From NCBI GenBank assembly GCA_942492925.1, contig OW818641.1:1736001-1800000 (forward strand): a stretch of 64,000 bases of DNA. The letters run 5' to 3'. This stretch comes from QZKY01 sp942492925. GTDB lineage: Bacteria; Pseudomonadota; Gammaproteobacteria; Burkholderiales; Burkholderiaceae_D. Shown here in pieces: positions 1-9,331 of the stretch. Position 1 is the first letter of the stretch; each line of letters begins with the position of its first letter. The translations under genes and the position numbers were made by a program. Below the pieces are notes generated by a model that made no database searches, was not told the origin of the DNA, and was given only the letters and a program-made list of their open reading frames with translations.

Positions 1-384
1 GAAAATTTGTGGGATCCACAAAAGACTTGAATCCTGATAACTTGATAGACGTTAAACGCACGATATAGACGATTCTCAGCAAAAACGAGGAAGTAGCAGC
101 GGAAGCGAAACGATCACTCCCCTTGCCCCGAACAATAGCTTGTAATCATACCATTCAGCCCAGCCACCCGAACCCACTATTTGCTGCCTGTCGATGGAAC
201 GCATCCCGATTCGCCCAATTAATAAGCACCCCCATTTCCGTTTTTTTATGGCTTTTCGACAACCCATTGAATTCGCTCACCGTTGTGCCCTTTCTCCCCT
301 TCGCTCATAATAACGAGCCTTGTTTGCAAATAAATAGTGCACCCCGCCACGGGTGTTGATCAACCACCACCAAATAATGCCGTC
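1..384. other. Left-edge region without a supported gene
   Basis: I find no convincing gene here. Open frames on both strands are short, lack Shine-Dalgarno sites and show no family resemblance. The last part is presumably the dapC leader. One open frame runs upstream of dapC from 337, but its first 16 residues do not look like the protein's N-terminus. Confidence 0.5.
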
Positions 385-1590
385 GTGAATCCTCTTCTGC
401 AAAAGCTGCAACCCTATCCGTTCGAAAAACTGCGCCTGTTGTTTTCCGACGTCAAGCCTCACCCTGCCCTGCCGCATGTGAGTCTCGGCCTTGGTGAACC
501 GCGCCACCCGACGCCTGATTTCATCAAGCGCGCCCTGACGGATAATCTGGGGGGACTGTCGTCCTATCCCGCCACGCTGGGCACGGAACGCCTCCGCGAA
601 TCCATCGCCGCCTGGCTGAAACTGCGCTACAACTTGTCCGCCCTTTCCCCAGCAACGCAAGTGCTGCCGACCCTGGGGTCACGCGAAGCCTTGTTTTCGC
701 TCGCCCAGGCGGTGATCGACCCCAAACCCGGCGCGCTGGTGCTTTGCCCAAATCCGTTTTATCAAATCTACGAAGGTGCCGCTTTACTCGCGGGGGCCCA
801 ACCCTATTTTGCGAATTCCGATCCGGCCCGCAATTTTGCGCCCGACTACGACAGCATTCCGCCGGAAGTCTGGGCGCGGGTGCAAGTGCTGTACCTCTGC
901 TCCCCCGGCAACCCGACTGGCGCCGTGCTGGGCATGGACGACTGGAAAAAACTCTTTGCGCTCTCGGATCGCTACGGCTTCCTTATCGCCTCCGACGAGT
1001 GCTATTCCGAAATCTATTTCGGCGACAATGCGCCGCTCGGCGGTCTGGAAGCCGCGCAACGCCTCGGCCGCGACGGCTATCCGCGCCTGATCATGCTCTC
1101 CAGCCTCTCGAAGCGGTCGAATGTGCCGGGCATGCGCTCGGGGTTTGTCGCGGGCGACGCTAGCATCATCAAGCAATTCCTCTTGTATCGCACCTACCAC
1201 GGCAGCGCGATGAGCCTACCGATACAGGAAGCCTCAATCGCTGCGTGGAACGATGAAGCGCATGTCGTGGAAAACCGCAAACTATATGCCGCCAAATTCG
1301 CGCAAGTGACGCCCGTGCTGCAACAAGTGCTGGACGTGTCGCTGCCCGACGCGAGCTTTTACCTCTGGGCTGACGTTCATCGCCGTACCGGCCTGTCGGA
1401 CACCGAATTTGCGCAACGCCTTTATGCCGAAAAGCATGTGACCGTCCTGCCCGGCAGCTACCTCGCCCGCGATGCCCACGGCATCAATCCGGGCGCCAAC
1501 CGCATCCGGATCGCGCTCGTCGCCGAAGTGAGCGAATGTCTGGAAGCGGCCAATCGCATCGTCGATTTCGTCAAGGCTCTCGCAAAATAA
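385..1590 (+). CDS. dapC: Succinyldiaminopimelate aminotransferase (DapC)
   Basis: This is a fold-type I PLP aminotransferase of about 401 residues, the usual size for DapC. It should transfer an amino group from glutamate to N-succinyl-2-amino-6-ketopimelate in lysine and peptidoglycan precursor synthesis. The sequence shows the family's CSPGNPTG motif near residue 185, a conserved SDECYSEIYF segment, and the PLP lysine in SSLSKRSNVPGMRSGF near residue 250. I chose the GTG at 385 because the protein then starts NPLLQKLQPYPFEKLR, as DapC proteins do. The frame is open back to an ATG at 337, which would add 16 unlikely residues. No strong ribosome site is visible. dapD and dapE follow on the same strand, which supports DapC over other aminotransferases. 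A terminator lies just downstream. Confidence 0.9.
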   Translation: MNPLLQKLQPYPFEKLRLLFSDVKPHPALPHVSLGLGEPRHPTPDFIKRALTDNLGGLSSYPATLGTERLRESIAAWLKLRYNLSALSPATQVLPTLGSREALFSLAQAVIDPKPGALVLCPNPFYQIYEGAALLAGAQPYFANSDPARNFAPDYDSIPPEVWARVQVLYLCSPGNPTGAVLGMDDWKKLFALSDRYGFLIASDECYSEIYFGDNAPLGGLEAAQRLGRDGYPRLIMLSSLSKRSNVPGMRSGFVAGDASIIKQFLLYRTYHGSAMSLPIQEASIAAWNDEAHVVENRKLYAAKFAQVTPVLQQVLDVSLPDASFYLWADVHRRTGLSDTEFAQRLYAEKHVTVLPGSYLARDAHGINPGANRIRIALVAEVSECLEAANRIVDFVKALAK

Positions 1591-1603
1591 CGCTCACCAA
1601 ATA

Positions 1604-1635
1604 AAAAACGCGGCAGAATTACCTGCCGCGTTTTT
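1604..1635. terminator. Bidirectional intrinsic terminator between dapC and ddh
   Basis: A perfect 13-bp inverted repeat (AAAAACGCGGCAG with its complement) flanks a 6-base loop. The stem ends in five T on the plus strand and in A residues that become T on the minus strand. It lies between the converging ends of dapC and ddh and can stop transcription from both. Confidence 0.9.
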
Positions 1636-1668
1636 CTTCTCCAGACTTCAAAAATCAGCGCTTCGCTA

Positions 1669-2655
1669 TCAGAGTAATTCCTTGCGCAAGTCGGCCGCGC
1701 TCTTAATCGACAAGAGGCCCGGTGCCACATCAAACGCCGTTTTCGCACCGATGTCGCCGGCACGATGCAGGCGAATCGTGGCACGCGCGTAAGCAATCAA
1801 GGCGCTGGAGGTAAATTCCGGATTGCTGCCCAACGCCAGGCGGAATTCAATGGTCTGCGCCGTATTCTTGCCCGTCACCCCGCTGCGGATCACAAAGCCG
1901 CCATGCGGCATTGCACTGTGCTTGGCCACAAGCTCGGTTTCGCTGATGAAATTCACTTTGGTGTCATAGTCGACGAAGTAATCCGGCATGGTGACAATGG
2001 CTTCGGTCACCGCCTTGGGATCGGCACCCTCTGCCAGCACCACGTAACAATCGCGCAAATGCTTTTCGCGCGTCGTCAGTGTAGGACGCGTACCGCTGCG
2101 CGCCAGTTCCATCGCTTTTTCGATTGGAACGGTATATTGCACGGCATTCTTCACGCCCGGCACGCGACGCAGTGCGTCGGAGTGCCCCTGGCTCACGCCA
2201 TATCCCCAGAACGAATAGGTATCGCCTTCGGGCAGCACCGCTTCACCATACAGACGGTTAATCGAGAACAGCCCCGGATCCCAGCCAATGGCAATCATCG
2301 CCGTCGTGCCGCCAGATTTCGCCGCTTTGTCGACCGCGTCAAAGTATTTAGGGATTTGAGCGTGCGTGTCAAAACTGTCCACGGTGTTGAACAGGGCGGC
2401 CAAAGCGGGGCCTTGTTCCGGCAAGTCACTTTTCGAACCGCCGCACAGGATCATCACATCAATGTCTTTGTGAAAGTTGGCCACATCCGCCAACGCATGC
2501 ACCGGCACGCCAGCCGTCATGGGCTTGATGTCTTTCGGATTGCGGCGGGTAAAAATACCGACGAGTGCCATATCCGGGTTTTGGGCAATCGATGCTTCGA
2601 CACCGCGCCCGAGGTTGCCGTAACCGGCAATGCCAATCCTGATTTTGTTGTTCAT
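1669..2655 (-). CDS. ddh: meso-Diaminopimelate D-dehydrogenase
   Basis: The 328-residue product is an NADPH-dependent DAP dehydrogenase, which makes meso-DAP from tetrahydrodipicolinate and ammonia in one step, reversibly. The N-terminus has a Rossmann motif IGIAGYGNLGRG. The conserved stretches DSFDTHAQIP (about 95-104), IGWDPGLFS (about 122-130) and WGYGVSQGHSDALRR (about 149-163) are typical of the family, and the length matches. The start is the ATG at 2655. Upstream AAGAAAG is only a weak ribosome site. The gene converges on dapC and diverges from dapD, so the cell carries both the succinylase and dehydrogenase routes side by side. A catabolic or D-amino-acid role is also possible, since the reaction is reversible. 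Confidence 0.9.
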   Translation of the reverse strand: MNNKIRIGIAGYGNLGRGVEASIAQNPDMALVGIFTRRNPKDIKPMTAGVPVHALADVANFHKDIDVMILCGGSKSDLPEQGPALAALFNTVDSFDTHAQIPKYFDAVDKAAKSGGTTAMIAIGWDPGLFSINRLYGEAVLPEGDTYSFWGYGVSQGHSDALRRVPGVKNAVQYTVPIEKAMELARSGTRPTLTTREKHLRDCYVVLAEGADPKAVTEAIVTMPDYFVDYDTKVNFISETELVAKHSAMPHGGFVIRSGVTGKNTAQTIEFRLALGSNPEFTSSALIAYARATIRLHRAGDIGAKTAFDVAPGLLSIKSAADLRKELL

Positions 2656-2957
2656 GAGAAACAGCTTTCTTGTTTAAAAGTTAATGTATCGACACGCAAC
2701 TACAGCAAATAAATATGACCGCACCTCCCCCTCCCCGGCTTTTCTCATCAAAACAGCCTATAAAAGTAGATTTGTGGAAATGTAGAAAGGTGGAATTATG
2801 GAATTCTAGCAGGCTATTTCTTTCTGCTATATGCTTTCGGCCTGACAATGTGGCGCCCTATCCATAACGCGCTCCAGCAACGATATAATCCCCGCACCCC
2901 CTGCACGCGTACAAGATTCTCCGGGGGTTTGCCCAACCTGAACATAACGTTTTTACA
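2656..2957. promoter_or_regulatory. Divergent ddh/dapD intergenic region
   Basis: About 300 bases separate the starts of ddh and dapD, so promoters for both should lie here. It contains an inverted repeat TAGCAG / CTGCTA (2807-2812 and 2824-2829, 11-base spacer) followed by TATATG-like sequence that could be a -10 element toward dapD. I see no clear consensus -35 and no gene. Operator function for the repeat is speculative. Confidence 0.4.
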
Positions 2958-3797
2958 ATGACTCAACAGATCCAAAAACTCATCGACAACGCCTGGGAAG
3001 ATCGCGCCAACATCACTTCCGCCAACGCAACAAAAGAACTGCGCGATGCCGTTTTGCTCGTCATCGACATGCTGGACCGCGGCATGTTGCGTGTCGCCGA
3101 AAAAAAACATGGCGAATGGGTTGTCAATCAATGGACCAAAAAGGCGGTGCTGCTCTCTTTCCGACTGGAAGACAATTTCATAATGCCCGCCGGCGCCAGT
3201 GGATCGAACGCCATGCAGTTTTACGACAAGGTGCCAAACAAGTTCGCGAAATACTCCGCGCAGGACTTCGAACGCGGCGGATTCCGTGTGGTGCCACCCG
3301 CCGTCGCACGACGCGGCAGCTTCATTGGGAAAAACGTCGTCCTGATGCCCTCGTTTGTGAACATCGGCGCTTATGTCGGAGAAGGAACGATGATCGATAC
3401 CTGGGCCACAGTCGGTTCCTGCGCCCAGATCGGCCAGCATGTGCATCTATCCGGCGGCGTCGGCATCGGCGGTGTCCTCGAACCCATGCAGGCGAATCCC
3501 ACCATCATCGAAGACAACTGCTTCATCGGTGCACGCTCGGAAGTCGTTGAAGGCGTCATCGTTGAAGAAAACTGCGTATTGGCGATGGGCACCTTCATCA
3601 GCCAGTCCACCCGTATTTACAACCGCGCAACAGGCGCGGTCACCTACGGTCGCGTACCGGCCGGTTCGGTCGTGGTACCCGGTAGCCTGCCTTCGGAAGA
3701 TGGCAAATACAGCCTCAACTGTGCCATCATCGTCAAGCAAGTGGACGCAAAGACACGCGCCAAAACCAGTATTAACGATTTGTTGCGCGGCGATTGA
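2958..3797 (+). CDS. dapD: 2,3,4,5-Tetrahydropyridine-2,6-dicarboxylate N-succinyltransferase (DapD)
   Basis: The 279-residue protein transfers succinyl from succinyl-CoA to tetrahydrodipicolinate, the branching step of the succinylase DAP route. The N-terminal third is the helical DapD domain. The middle shows the left-handed beta-helix hexapeptide pattern (for example NIGAYVGEGTMIDTWATVGS and QIGQHVHLSGGVGIGG). The length matches the family's usual 270-280. The start is the ATG at 2958 with no strong ribosome site. It is followed by a long hairpin and the pilU-like gene, then dapE, an order seen in Burkholderiales as far as I recall. Confidence 0.96.
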   Translation: MTQQIQKLIDNAWEDRANITSANATKELRDAVLLVIDMLDRGMLRVAEKKHGEWVVNQWTKKAVLLSFRLEDNFIMPAGASGSNAMQFYDKVPNKFAKYSAQDFERGGFRVVPPAVARRGSFIGKNVVLMPSFVNIGAYVGEGTMIDTWATVGSCAQIGQHVHLSGGVGIGGVLEPMQANPTIIEDNCFIGARSEVVEGVIVEENCVLAMGTFISQSTRIYNRATGAVTYGRVPAGSVVVPGSLPSEDGKYSLNCAIIVKQVDAKTRAKTSINDLLRGD

Positions 3798-3809
3798 CCC
3801 AAGCGTTGT

Positions 3810-3848
3810 ATGATTACACTTCAGGATGCGCTCCTGAAGCGTAATCAT
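3810..3848 (+). repeat. Long near-perfect hairpin between dapD and pilU-like gene
   Basis: Two 17-base arms (ATGATTAC-A-CTTCAGGA and TCCTGAAG-C-GTAATCAT) pair perfectly apart from one central A/C mismatch around a 5-base loop. It begins 13 bases after the dapD stop and ends 28 bases before the next start codon. There is no T-run after it, so it is not a standard terminator. It could be an mRNA stability or processing element, or an operator. Confidence 0.6.
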
Positions 3849-3876
3849 TTATGGGTTCAGTAATCGGGGGAGTGGC

Positions 3877-5028
3877 ATGGCGATCGAACGTCTTTTCAAG
3901 TTGATGCAAGACAAAAAAGCGTCGGATATGTTTTTTGCCGTTAACTCACCGATCCATTTGAAAATCGATGGCGAGCTCGTTGCGATAAATGATCAAAAGA
4001 TGGATGTCTCTGGCATCCGGACATTGCTGTCGGAAGTCGTTGAGCGCGACGACATGACCAAGCTCGAACTTGAAAACGAGCTGAACATCGGCATTCCGGC
4101 AGCGGGCGTAGGCCGCTTCCGCCTTTCGGCTTTTTGTCAGCGCGGCACGATTTCCGCCGTCTTCCGCTTCATCCCGCATGACATCCCCAATCTGGGAACG
4201 CTGAAGTTGCCCGACGTCCTCACCGAACTCATCACTTTGAAACACGGCCTCATCCTGGTCGCAGGGGCCACTGGCTCTGGCAAATCAACCACGATTGCCG
4301 CGATGCTCGACAAACGCAATGAAATGCAAACGGGCCATATCCTGACGCTCGAAGATCCGATCGAATATCTTTTCCGCAGCAAAAAGTCGATCGTCAATCA
4401 ACGGGAAATCGGTGCTGATACCGAATCGCTTGATGTAGCTTTGAAAAATGCACTGCGTCAGGCTCCGGATTGCATCCTGATCGGCGAAATTCGCGACAAA
4501 GAAACCATGTCGGCTGCCATTTCGTATGCGCAGTCCGGCCATTTGGTGGTGGCCACGCTCCATGCGAACAACGCTTACAACGCACTCAACCGGATCATCA
4601 GTTTCTACCCGTTGGAAACCCGCCAAGCCCTGCTGCAAGATCTGGCGACCACCATCCGCGCCGTCATTTGCCAACGCTTGCTGCGATCAACAAAAGGAGG
4701 CCGCATTCCGGCCGTGGAAGTCATGCGCAACACGCAATACGTTGCCGAGCTAATCGAAAAAGGCGAAATTGATGGCATTCGAGATGCCATCGAAAAAAGC
4801 CTCTCGCCCGGCTCGCAAACCTTTGAGCAAGCCCTCATCAAAATGATCCGCGAAGACTTGATCACGCAAGATGAAGCAACCTCGCACGCCGATTCCGTCA
4901 CCAACCTGCTCTGGCAACTGAATAATTCCGCCAACCCGGTTGACCGCAGTCGCCAGGCAATGACACCCCCTGCCGTCAAGCAAGCTAATGACGGCCCCAG
5001 CTTTGCCGAATTTCAGATGAAAGTCTGA
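3877..5028 (+). CDS. pilU: PilT/PilU-family type IV pilus retraction ATPase
   Basis: The 383-residue product is a hexameric secretion-type ATPase that should act at the inner-membrane base of type IV pili, driving or assisting retraction. It has the N-terminal PilT/U domain, a Walker A motif GATGSGKST near residue 130, an Asp box (ILTLEDPIEY), Walker B (DCILIGEIRD) and a His box (HLVVATLHANNA). The length and the extended C-terminus (after about residue 340) fit PilU better than PilT. The start is supported by GGGGGAG six bases upstream. No other pilus gene lies nearby, so the link to dapD/dapE is positional only. PilT is the main alternative name. Confidence 0.88.
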   Translation: MAIERLFKLMQDKKASDMFFAVNSPIHLKIDGELVAINDQKMDVSGIRTLLSEVVERDDMTKLELENELNIGIPAAGVGRFRLSAFCQRGTISAVFRFIPHDIPNLGTLKLPDVLTELITLKHGLILVAGATGSGKSTTIAAMLDKRNEMQTGHILTLEDPIEYLFRSKKSIVNQREIGADTESLDVALKNALRQAPDCILIGEIRDKETMSAAISYAQSGHLVVATLHANNAYNALNRIISFYPLETRQALLQDLATTIRAVICQRLLRSTKGGRIPAVEVMRNTQYVAELIEKGEIDGIRDAIEKSLSPGSQTFEQALIKMIREDLITQDEATSHADSVTNLLWQLNNSANPVDRSRQAMTPPAVKQANDGPSFAEFQMKV

Positions 5029-5056
5029 TGTCGCCTTCACTGATATTGCGTTTTTC

Positions 5057-6184
5057 ATGAGCCCAACCCTCACTCTGACTGAGCAACTGATCGCCCGCCC
5101 CTCTGTCACGCCTGATGATCACGGTTGTCAGAAACTGTTGATCGAACGTCTGTCCAGGCTGGGCTTTTCCTGCGAAACCATCAGCGCCAACGGTGTCACC
5201 AACCTGTGGGCACGCCACGGCACGTCGCAACCCGTCATCGTTTTCGCTGGCCACACTGACGTGGTGCCCAGCGGACCTGCCGACCAATGGCAATCACCAC
5301 CTTTCGTCCCCACGCAACGCAACGGCAAGCTCTACGGCCGTGGTGCGGCCGACATGAAAACCTCGGTGGCTGCAATGGTAGTAGCCGCAGAAGAATTTGT
5401 GACCGCACAACCCGAACACAAAGGCTCCATCGCCTTCCTGATCACCAGCGATGAAGAAGGCGACGCCACCGATGGCACCGTGATCGTCTGCGATAAACTG
5501 AAATCACGTGGCGAAAGCATTGACTATTGCATCGTCGGCGAACCTACCTCGACGGCGCAACTTGGCGACATGGTCAAAAATGGACGACGCGGATCGATGT
5601 CGGGCAAACTGCGCGTCAAAGGTATCCAGGGTCACATCGCCTACCCGCATCTGGCGCGCAATCCGGTGCATCAAGTTGCGCCGGCGCTGGTGGCACTCGC
5701 CGCCGAGCAATGGGATAGCGGCAACGAATACTACGACCCGACATCCTGGCAAATCTCCAACATTCACGGCGGCACGGGTGCCACCAATGTCATTCCGGGC
5801 GACGTCGTGATCGATTTCAATTTCCGCTTTTCCACCGCCAGCACGCCAGCAGATTTGCAGCGTCGCGTCCGCGCGATTCTCGACAAGCACCGCCTCGATT
5901 ACACGCTGGACTGGGTCATCGGCGGCTTGCCCTTCCTGACGCCGCGCGGCGATCTGAGCACAGCTTTGTCTGCCGCGATCAAAGCGGAAACCGGGCTGGA
6001 CACCGAACTGTCCACATCCGGCGGCACCTCCGACGGGCGCTTCATCGCGCAAATTTGCCCGCAAGTCATTGAGTTTGGCCCGCTGACTGGCAGCATCCAC
6101 AAAATCGACGAGCATGTCGAGATTGCGCACATCGAACCGCTCAAAAACATTTACCGCCGCACGCTAGAAAACCTGCTGCGCTAA
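5057..6184 (+). CDS. dapE: Succinyl-diaminopimelate desuccinylase (DapE)
   Basis: This M20-family dinuclear zinc hydrolase of 375 residues releases succinate from N-succinyl-LL-DAP, giving LL-DAP. Metal-binding motifs are visible: FAGHTDVVP near residue 65 (His, Asp), GRGAADMKTS near residue 95 (bridging Asp) and TSDEEGDATDGT near residue 130 (catalytic Glu pair). The C-terminal FGPLTGSIHKIDEHV carries the last metal His. It begins 28 bases after the pilU-like gene and completes the succinylase set with dapC and dapD in this window. Confidence 0.96.
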   Translation: MSPTLTLTEQLIARPSVTPDDHGCQKLLIERLSRLGFSCETISANGVTNLWARHGTSQPVIVFAGHTDVVPSGPADQWQSPPFVPTQRNGKLYGRGAADMKTSVAAMVVAAEEFVTAQPEHKGSIAFLITSDEEGDATDGTVIVCDKLKSRGESIDYCIVGEPTSTAQLGDMVKNGRRGSMSGKLRVKGIQGHIAYPHLARNPVHQVAPALVALAAEQWDSGNEYYDPTSWQISNIHGGTGATNVIPGDVVIDFNFRFSTASTPADLQRRVRAILDKHRLDYTLDWVIGGLPFLTPRGDLSTALSAAIKAETGLDTELSTSGGTSDGRFIAQICPQVIEFGPLTGSIHKIDEHVEIAHIEPLKNIYRRTLENLLR

Positions 6185-6330
6185 AACAAGCGCGACCCGC
6201 TTTGCTGCCCCACGATTTGCCGTGGCGGTCCGGCTATCCAACAATAAGGCGAATAAAAATGGTATCGTTCCGCCTTTGAAGCCTCTTTTTACCTTCCGGC
6301 TTTCACGCATTTGAACAGGAGCATGCCATC

Positions 6331-7266
6331 ATGACCCAGCCCGCCAATGTTTTTTTGACCGTGCGCGATCTACTGCGTTACGCCGTCTCTCGTTTCCGCG
6401 CAGGAGAACTGGAATTCGGTCATGGCAGCGACAACGCCTATGACGAGGCGGCCTTCCTGATTTTGCACACGCTGCATCTGCCGCTCGACACCCTCGACCC
6501 GTTTCTGGATGCCCGACTGCTGCCGGAAGAAATCAGCCGCGTGCTCGACATCATCGAACGTCGCGTCACGGATCGCGTGCCCGCTGCCTACCTCACGCAA
6601 GAGGCCATCCTCGCGGGTTACCATTTCTACGTTGACGAGCGCGTGCTGATTCCGCGCTCGTTTATTTCCGAACTAATCGGCGACAAATTTTCACCCTGGA
6701 TCGATGATCCGGACAGCGTCGAAAACATTCTTGAACTCTGCACCGGCTCGGGCTGCCTGGCCATCATGCTCGCCGACGCTTTTCCCGGTGCACTGGTGGA
6801 TGCCAGCGATCTGTCGCCGGACGCGCTGGACGTAGCAGAAATCAACGTCAACAATTACGATCTGGAGGAACGCATTGCGCTCATCGAATCCGATTTGTTT
6901 AACAACCTCGAACCGCAGCGCTACGATGTGATCGTGGCCAATCCACCTTACGTTCCCACCGCTTCCATGGCCACCCTGCCGGATGAATACGACCACGAAC
7001 CGCAGTCCGCGCTGGCGGGGGGCGAAGACGGCATGGATCTGGTGCGCCGCATCGTGAATGAGGCTGGCCGATGGCTGACGCCGAACGGCATTTTGGTCGT
7101 AGAAATCGGCAATGAGTACAACAATGCGATGACTGCTTTCCCGCATCTTGAACTCACCTGGCTGACGACCAGTGGCGGCGATGATCGCGTTTTCCTGATC
7201 GAGGCAAAACAGCTTCAGACTGGACAAGACGCGGAACGCCGAAGCGATGACAAGTTTGGAGCATAA
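6331..7266 (+). CDS. prmB: Ribosomal protein L3 N5-glutamine methyltransferase (PrmB)
   Basis: The 311-residue protein is a SAM-dependent methyltransferase of the PrmB/HemK group, which methylates a glutamine of ribosomal protein uL3. It has an N-terminal helical domain, an acidic SAM loop ELCTGSGCLAIM (near residue 135) and the catalytic NPPY motif in DVIVANPPYVP (near residue 205). The PrmB-type lead-in RVLIPRSFISELI distinguishes it from PrmC. The start ATG at 6331 follows an AGGAG site. The next gene starts 9 bases after its stop, so the two are probably co-transcribed. Confidence 0.93.
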   Translation: MTQPANVFLTVRDLLRYAVSRFRAGELEFGHGSDNAYDEAAFLILHTLHLPLDTLDPFLDARLLPEEISRVLDIIERRVTDRVPAAYLTQEAILAGYHFYVDERVLIPRSFISELIGDKFSPWIDDPDSVENILELCTGSGCLAIMLADAFPGALVDASDLSPDALDVAEINVNNYDLEERIALIESDLFNNLEPQRYDVIVANPPYVPTASMATLPDEYDHEPQSALAGGEDGMDLVRRIVNEAGRWLTPNGILVVEIGNEYNNAMTAFPHLELTWLTTSGGDDRVFLIEAKQLQTGQDAERRSDDKFGA

Positions 7267-7274
7267 CGGCATCA

Positions 7275-9251
7275 ATGATTCGTCTTCAGCAACTCAGTCT
7301 CTCCAGAGGCGTCAAACCCCTCTTTGATGCCGCCGATCTCACGCTCAACCCCGGCGAAAAAATCGGCTTGATCGGCCCGAACGGCGCAGGCAAGACCAGC
7401 CTCTTCGCGCTGCTGCGCGGCGATTTGCACGCCGATCATGGCGAGATCGATTTCCCGGCACGCTGGCGCATCGCCTACGTCGCACAGGAAACCCCGGCGC
7501 TCGAACGCAGCGCGCTCGATTACGCCATCGATGGCGACACCACTCTACGTGCGCTGGAAGCCGAACTCGCTTCCGTGGAAACCGCAGCAGAAGCGCAACC
7601 CGATCAAACCAACCACGGCCTTCGCATCGCGGAACTGCATGCGGCCCTTGCCGATGCCGACGCCTATACGGCAAAATCGCGCGCCGAACAGTTGCTACTC
7701 GGCCTCGGTTTTTCGCTAGATGAAATGCAGCACCCCGTCTCAACATTTTCCGGTGGCTGGCGCATGCGGCTAAATCTTGCGCAAGCGCTAATGTGCCCGT
7801 CCGATCTTCTGCTGCTCGACGAGCCGACCAACCATCTCGATCTGGATGCGATTATCTGGCTGGAAGACTGGCTCAAACGTTATCCGGGCACGCTGATCGT
7901 CATTTCGCATGATCGCGATTTTCTCGACGGTGTGGTGAATGTCATCGTGCATATTGATGATCGCAAATTGCGCCGCTATGCGGGCAACTATTCGGCATTC
8001 GAACGTCAGCGTGCCGAGCGGCTCGTACTAATGCAGGCGATGATCGAAAAACAGGAACGCCACCGCGCGCATCTGGAGTCCTTCGTCCGTCGCTTCAAGG
8101 CCAAAGCCAGCAAAGCCCGGCAAGCGCAAAGTCGCATGAAGATGCTGGAAAAAATGGAAGCGCTTGCACCCCTGCGTGCCGCCGCCGAATTTTCCTTCGA
8201 GTTTCGTGAACCGGAGAACGCCCCCAATCCGATGTTGCTGATGGATGGCGTGGAAGCTGGGTATCGCCTCACAAACGAAGCTGGTGATTCTGTCGGAACC
8301 AAGCCCATCGTGCGTAACGTCAGCTTTTCGCTCCAGCCCGGACAACGCATCGGTCTGCTCGGCGTGAATGGCGCCGGCAAATCCACGCTAATCCGGACGC
8401 TGGTCGGCGAACTGCCGCCGCTCGCCGGTACCATCATTCGCGGCAAAGGATTGAACATCGGCTACTTTGCCCAGCATCAGCTGGAAATGCTGCGCCCCGA
8501 CGAATCCGCGCTTTGGCATCTGGCGAAAATTTCGCCGGAGACGCGCGAGCAAGAATTACGCAATTTTCTCGGCAGCTTCAATTTTCCGGGCGCAATGGCG
8601 ACAGCTCCCATTGCTCCATTTTCCGGGGGCGAAAAAGCACGTCTCGCCCTGGCGATGATCGTCTGGCAGCGCCCGAATCTGCTTTTGCTCGACGAACCGA
8701 CCAACCATCTCGATCTGGAAACGCGCGAAGCACTGACCGATGCATTGGCGCAGTTCGACGGCACACTGATCGTGGTCTCGCACGACCGTCACTTGCTGCG
8801 CGCCACAACTGATCAATTTTTCCTTGTTGCCGAGGGCAAGCTGGGGGAATTTGACGGCGATCTCGATGATTACCGCGACTGGCTGTTCCGCACCAAACTT
8901 GGCAAACCGACGGATACACCAACCGCGCCTTCTGCAACGCCGTCTGCGCCATCTGTTTCCACCGATCGTCGCGAGCAACGTCGCGTTGAAGCCGAAGAGC
9001 GGCAACGAGTCTCTGCGCGGAGAAAACCCATCGAGGCGCGCATCAAACGCCTAGAAGAACAAATGGCAAAGCTTCAAACGAAAAAAGCCGACATTGATGC
9101 GCAACTCGCCGGAAGCGAGATTTACGAGGCGCACAACAAGGAAGGGCTGAAAACGCTACTCACCGAGCAAGCCTACTTTGCGAAAGAACTCGGACAGCTG
9201 GAAGAAGAATGGCTGGAAAAACAGGCCACACTGGACGCTATCGACACATAA
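7275..9251 (+). CDS. ABC-F family ATPase (YheS/Uup-like translation factor)
   Basis: The 658-residue protein has two ABC ATPase domains in tandem and no membrane segments, which is the ABC-F layout. These proteins act on the ribosome. Walker A motifs are GPNGAGKT and GVNGAGKS. Signatures are TFSGGWRMRL and PFSGGEKARL. Both Walker B segments read LLLLDEPTNHLDL. A linker with basic helices lies near residues 240-300 and a charged coiled-coil C-terminus runs over the last 80 residues. The order of features and the linker resemble YheS more than EttA. Exact subfamily is uncertain. It is closely coupled to prmB, another ribosome-directed factor. Confidence 0.9.
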   Translation: MIRLQQLSLSRGVKPLFDAADLTLNPGEKIGLIGPNGAGKTSLFALLRGDLHADHGEIDFPARWRIAYVAQETPALERSALDYAIDGDTTLRALEAELASVETAAEAQPDQTNHGLRIAELHAALADADAYTAKSRAEQLLLGLGFSLDEMQHPVSTFSGGWRMRLNLAQALMCPSDLLLLDEPTNHLDLDAIIWLEDWLKRYPGTLIVISHDRDFLDGVVNVIVHIDDRKLRRYAGNYSAFERQRAERLVLMQAMIEKQERHRAHLESFVRRFKAKASKARQAQSRMKMLEKMEALAPLRAAAEFSFEFREPENAPNPMLLMDGVEAGYRLTNEAGDSVGTKPIVRNVSFSLQPGQRIGLLGVNGAGKSTLIRTLVGELPPLAGTIIRGKGLNIGYFAQHQLEMLRPDESALWHLAKISPETREQELRNFLGSFNFPGAMATAPIAPFSGGEKARLALAMIVWQRPNLLLLDEPTNHLDLETREALTDALAQFDGTLIVVSHDRHLLRATTDQFFLVAEGKLGEFDGDLDDYRDWLFRTKLGKPTDTPTAPSATPSAPSVSTDRREQRRVEAEERQRVSARRKPIEARIKRLEEQMAKLQTKKADIDAQLAGSEIYEAHNKEGLKTLLTEQAYFAKELGQLEEEWLEKQATLDAIDT

Positions 9252-9331
9252 TATCTCTTGAGGATTTGTCCGTCGGATAGGATCACATCAATCACGCAAG
9301 CGATTCATCTCGCTTCATCAAAGGAGTGAAC

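Noticed and set aside
277..660. Minus-strand frame over the start of dapC
   Set aside because: It overlaps dapC antisense, has no ribosome site and no recognisable domain.
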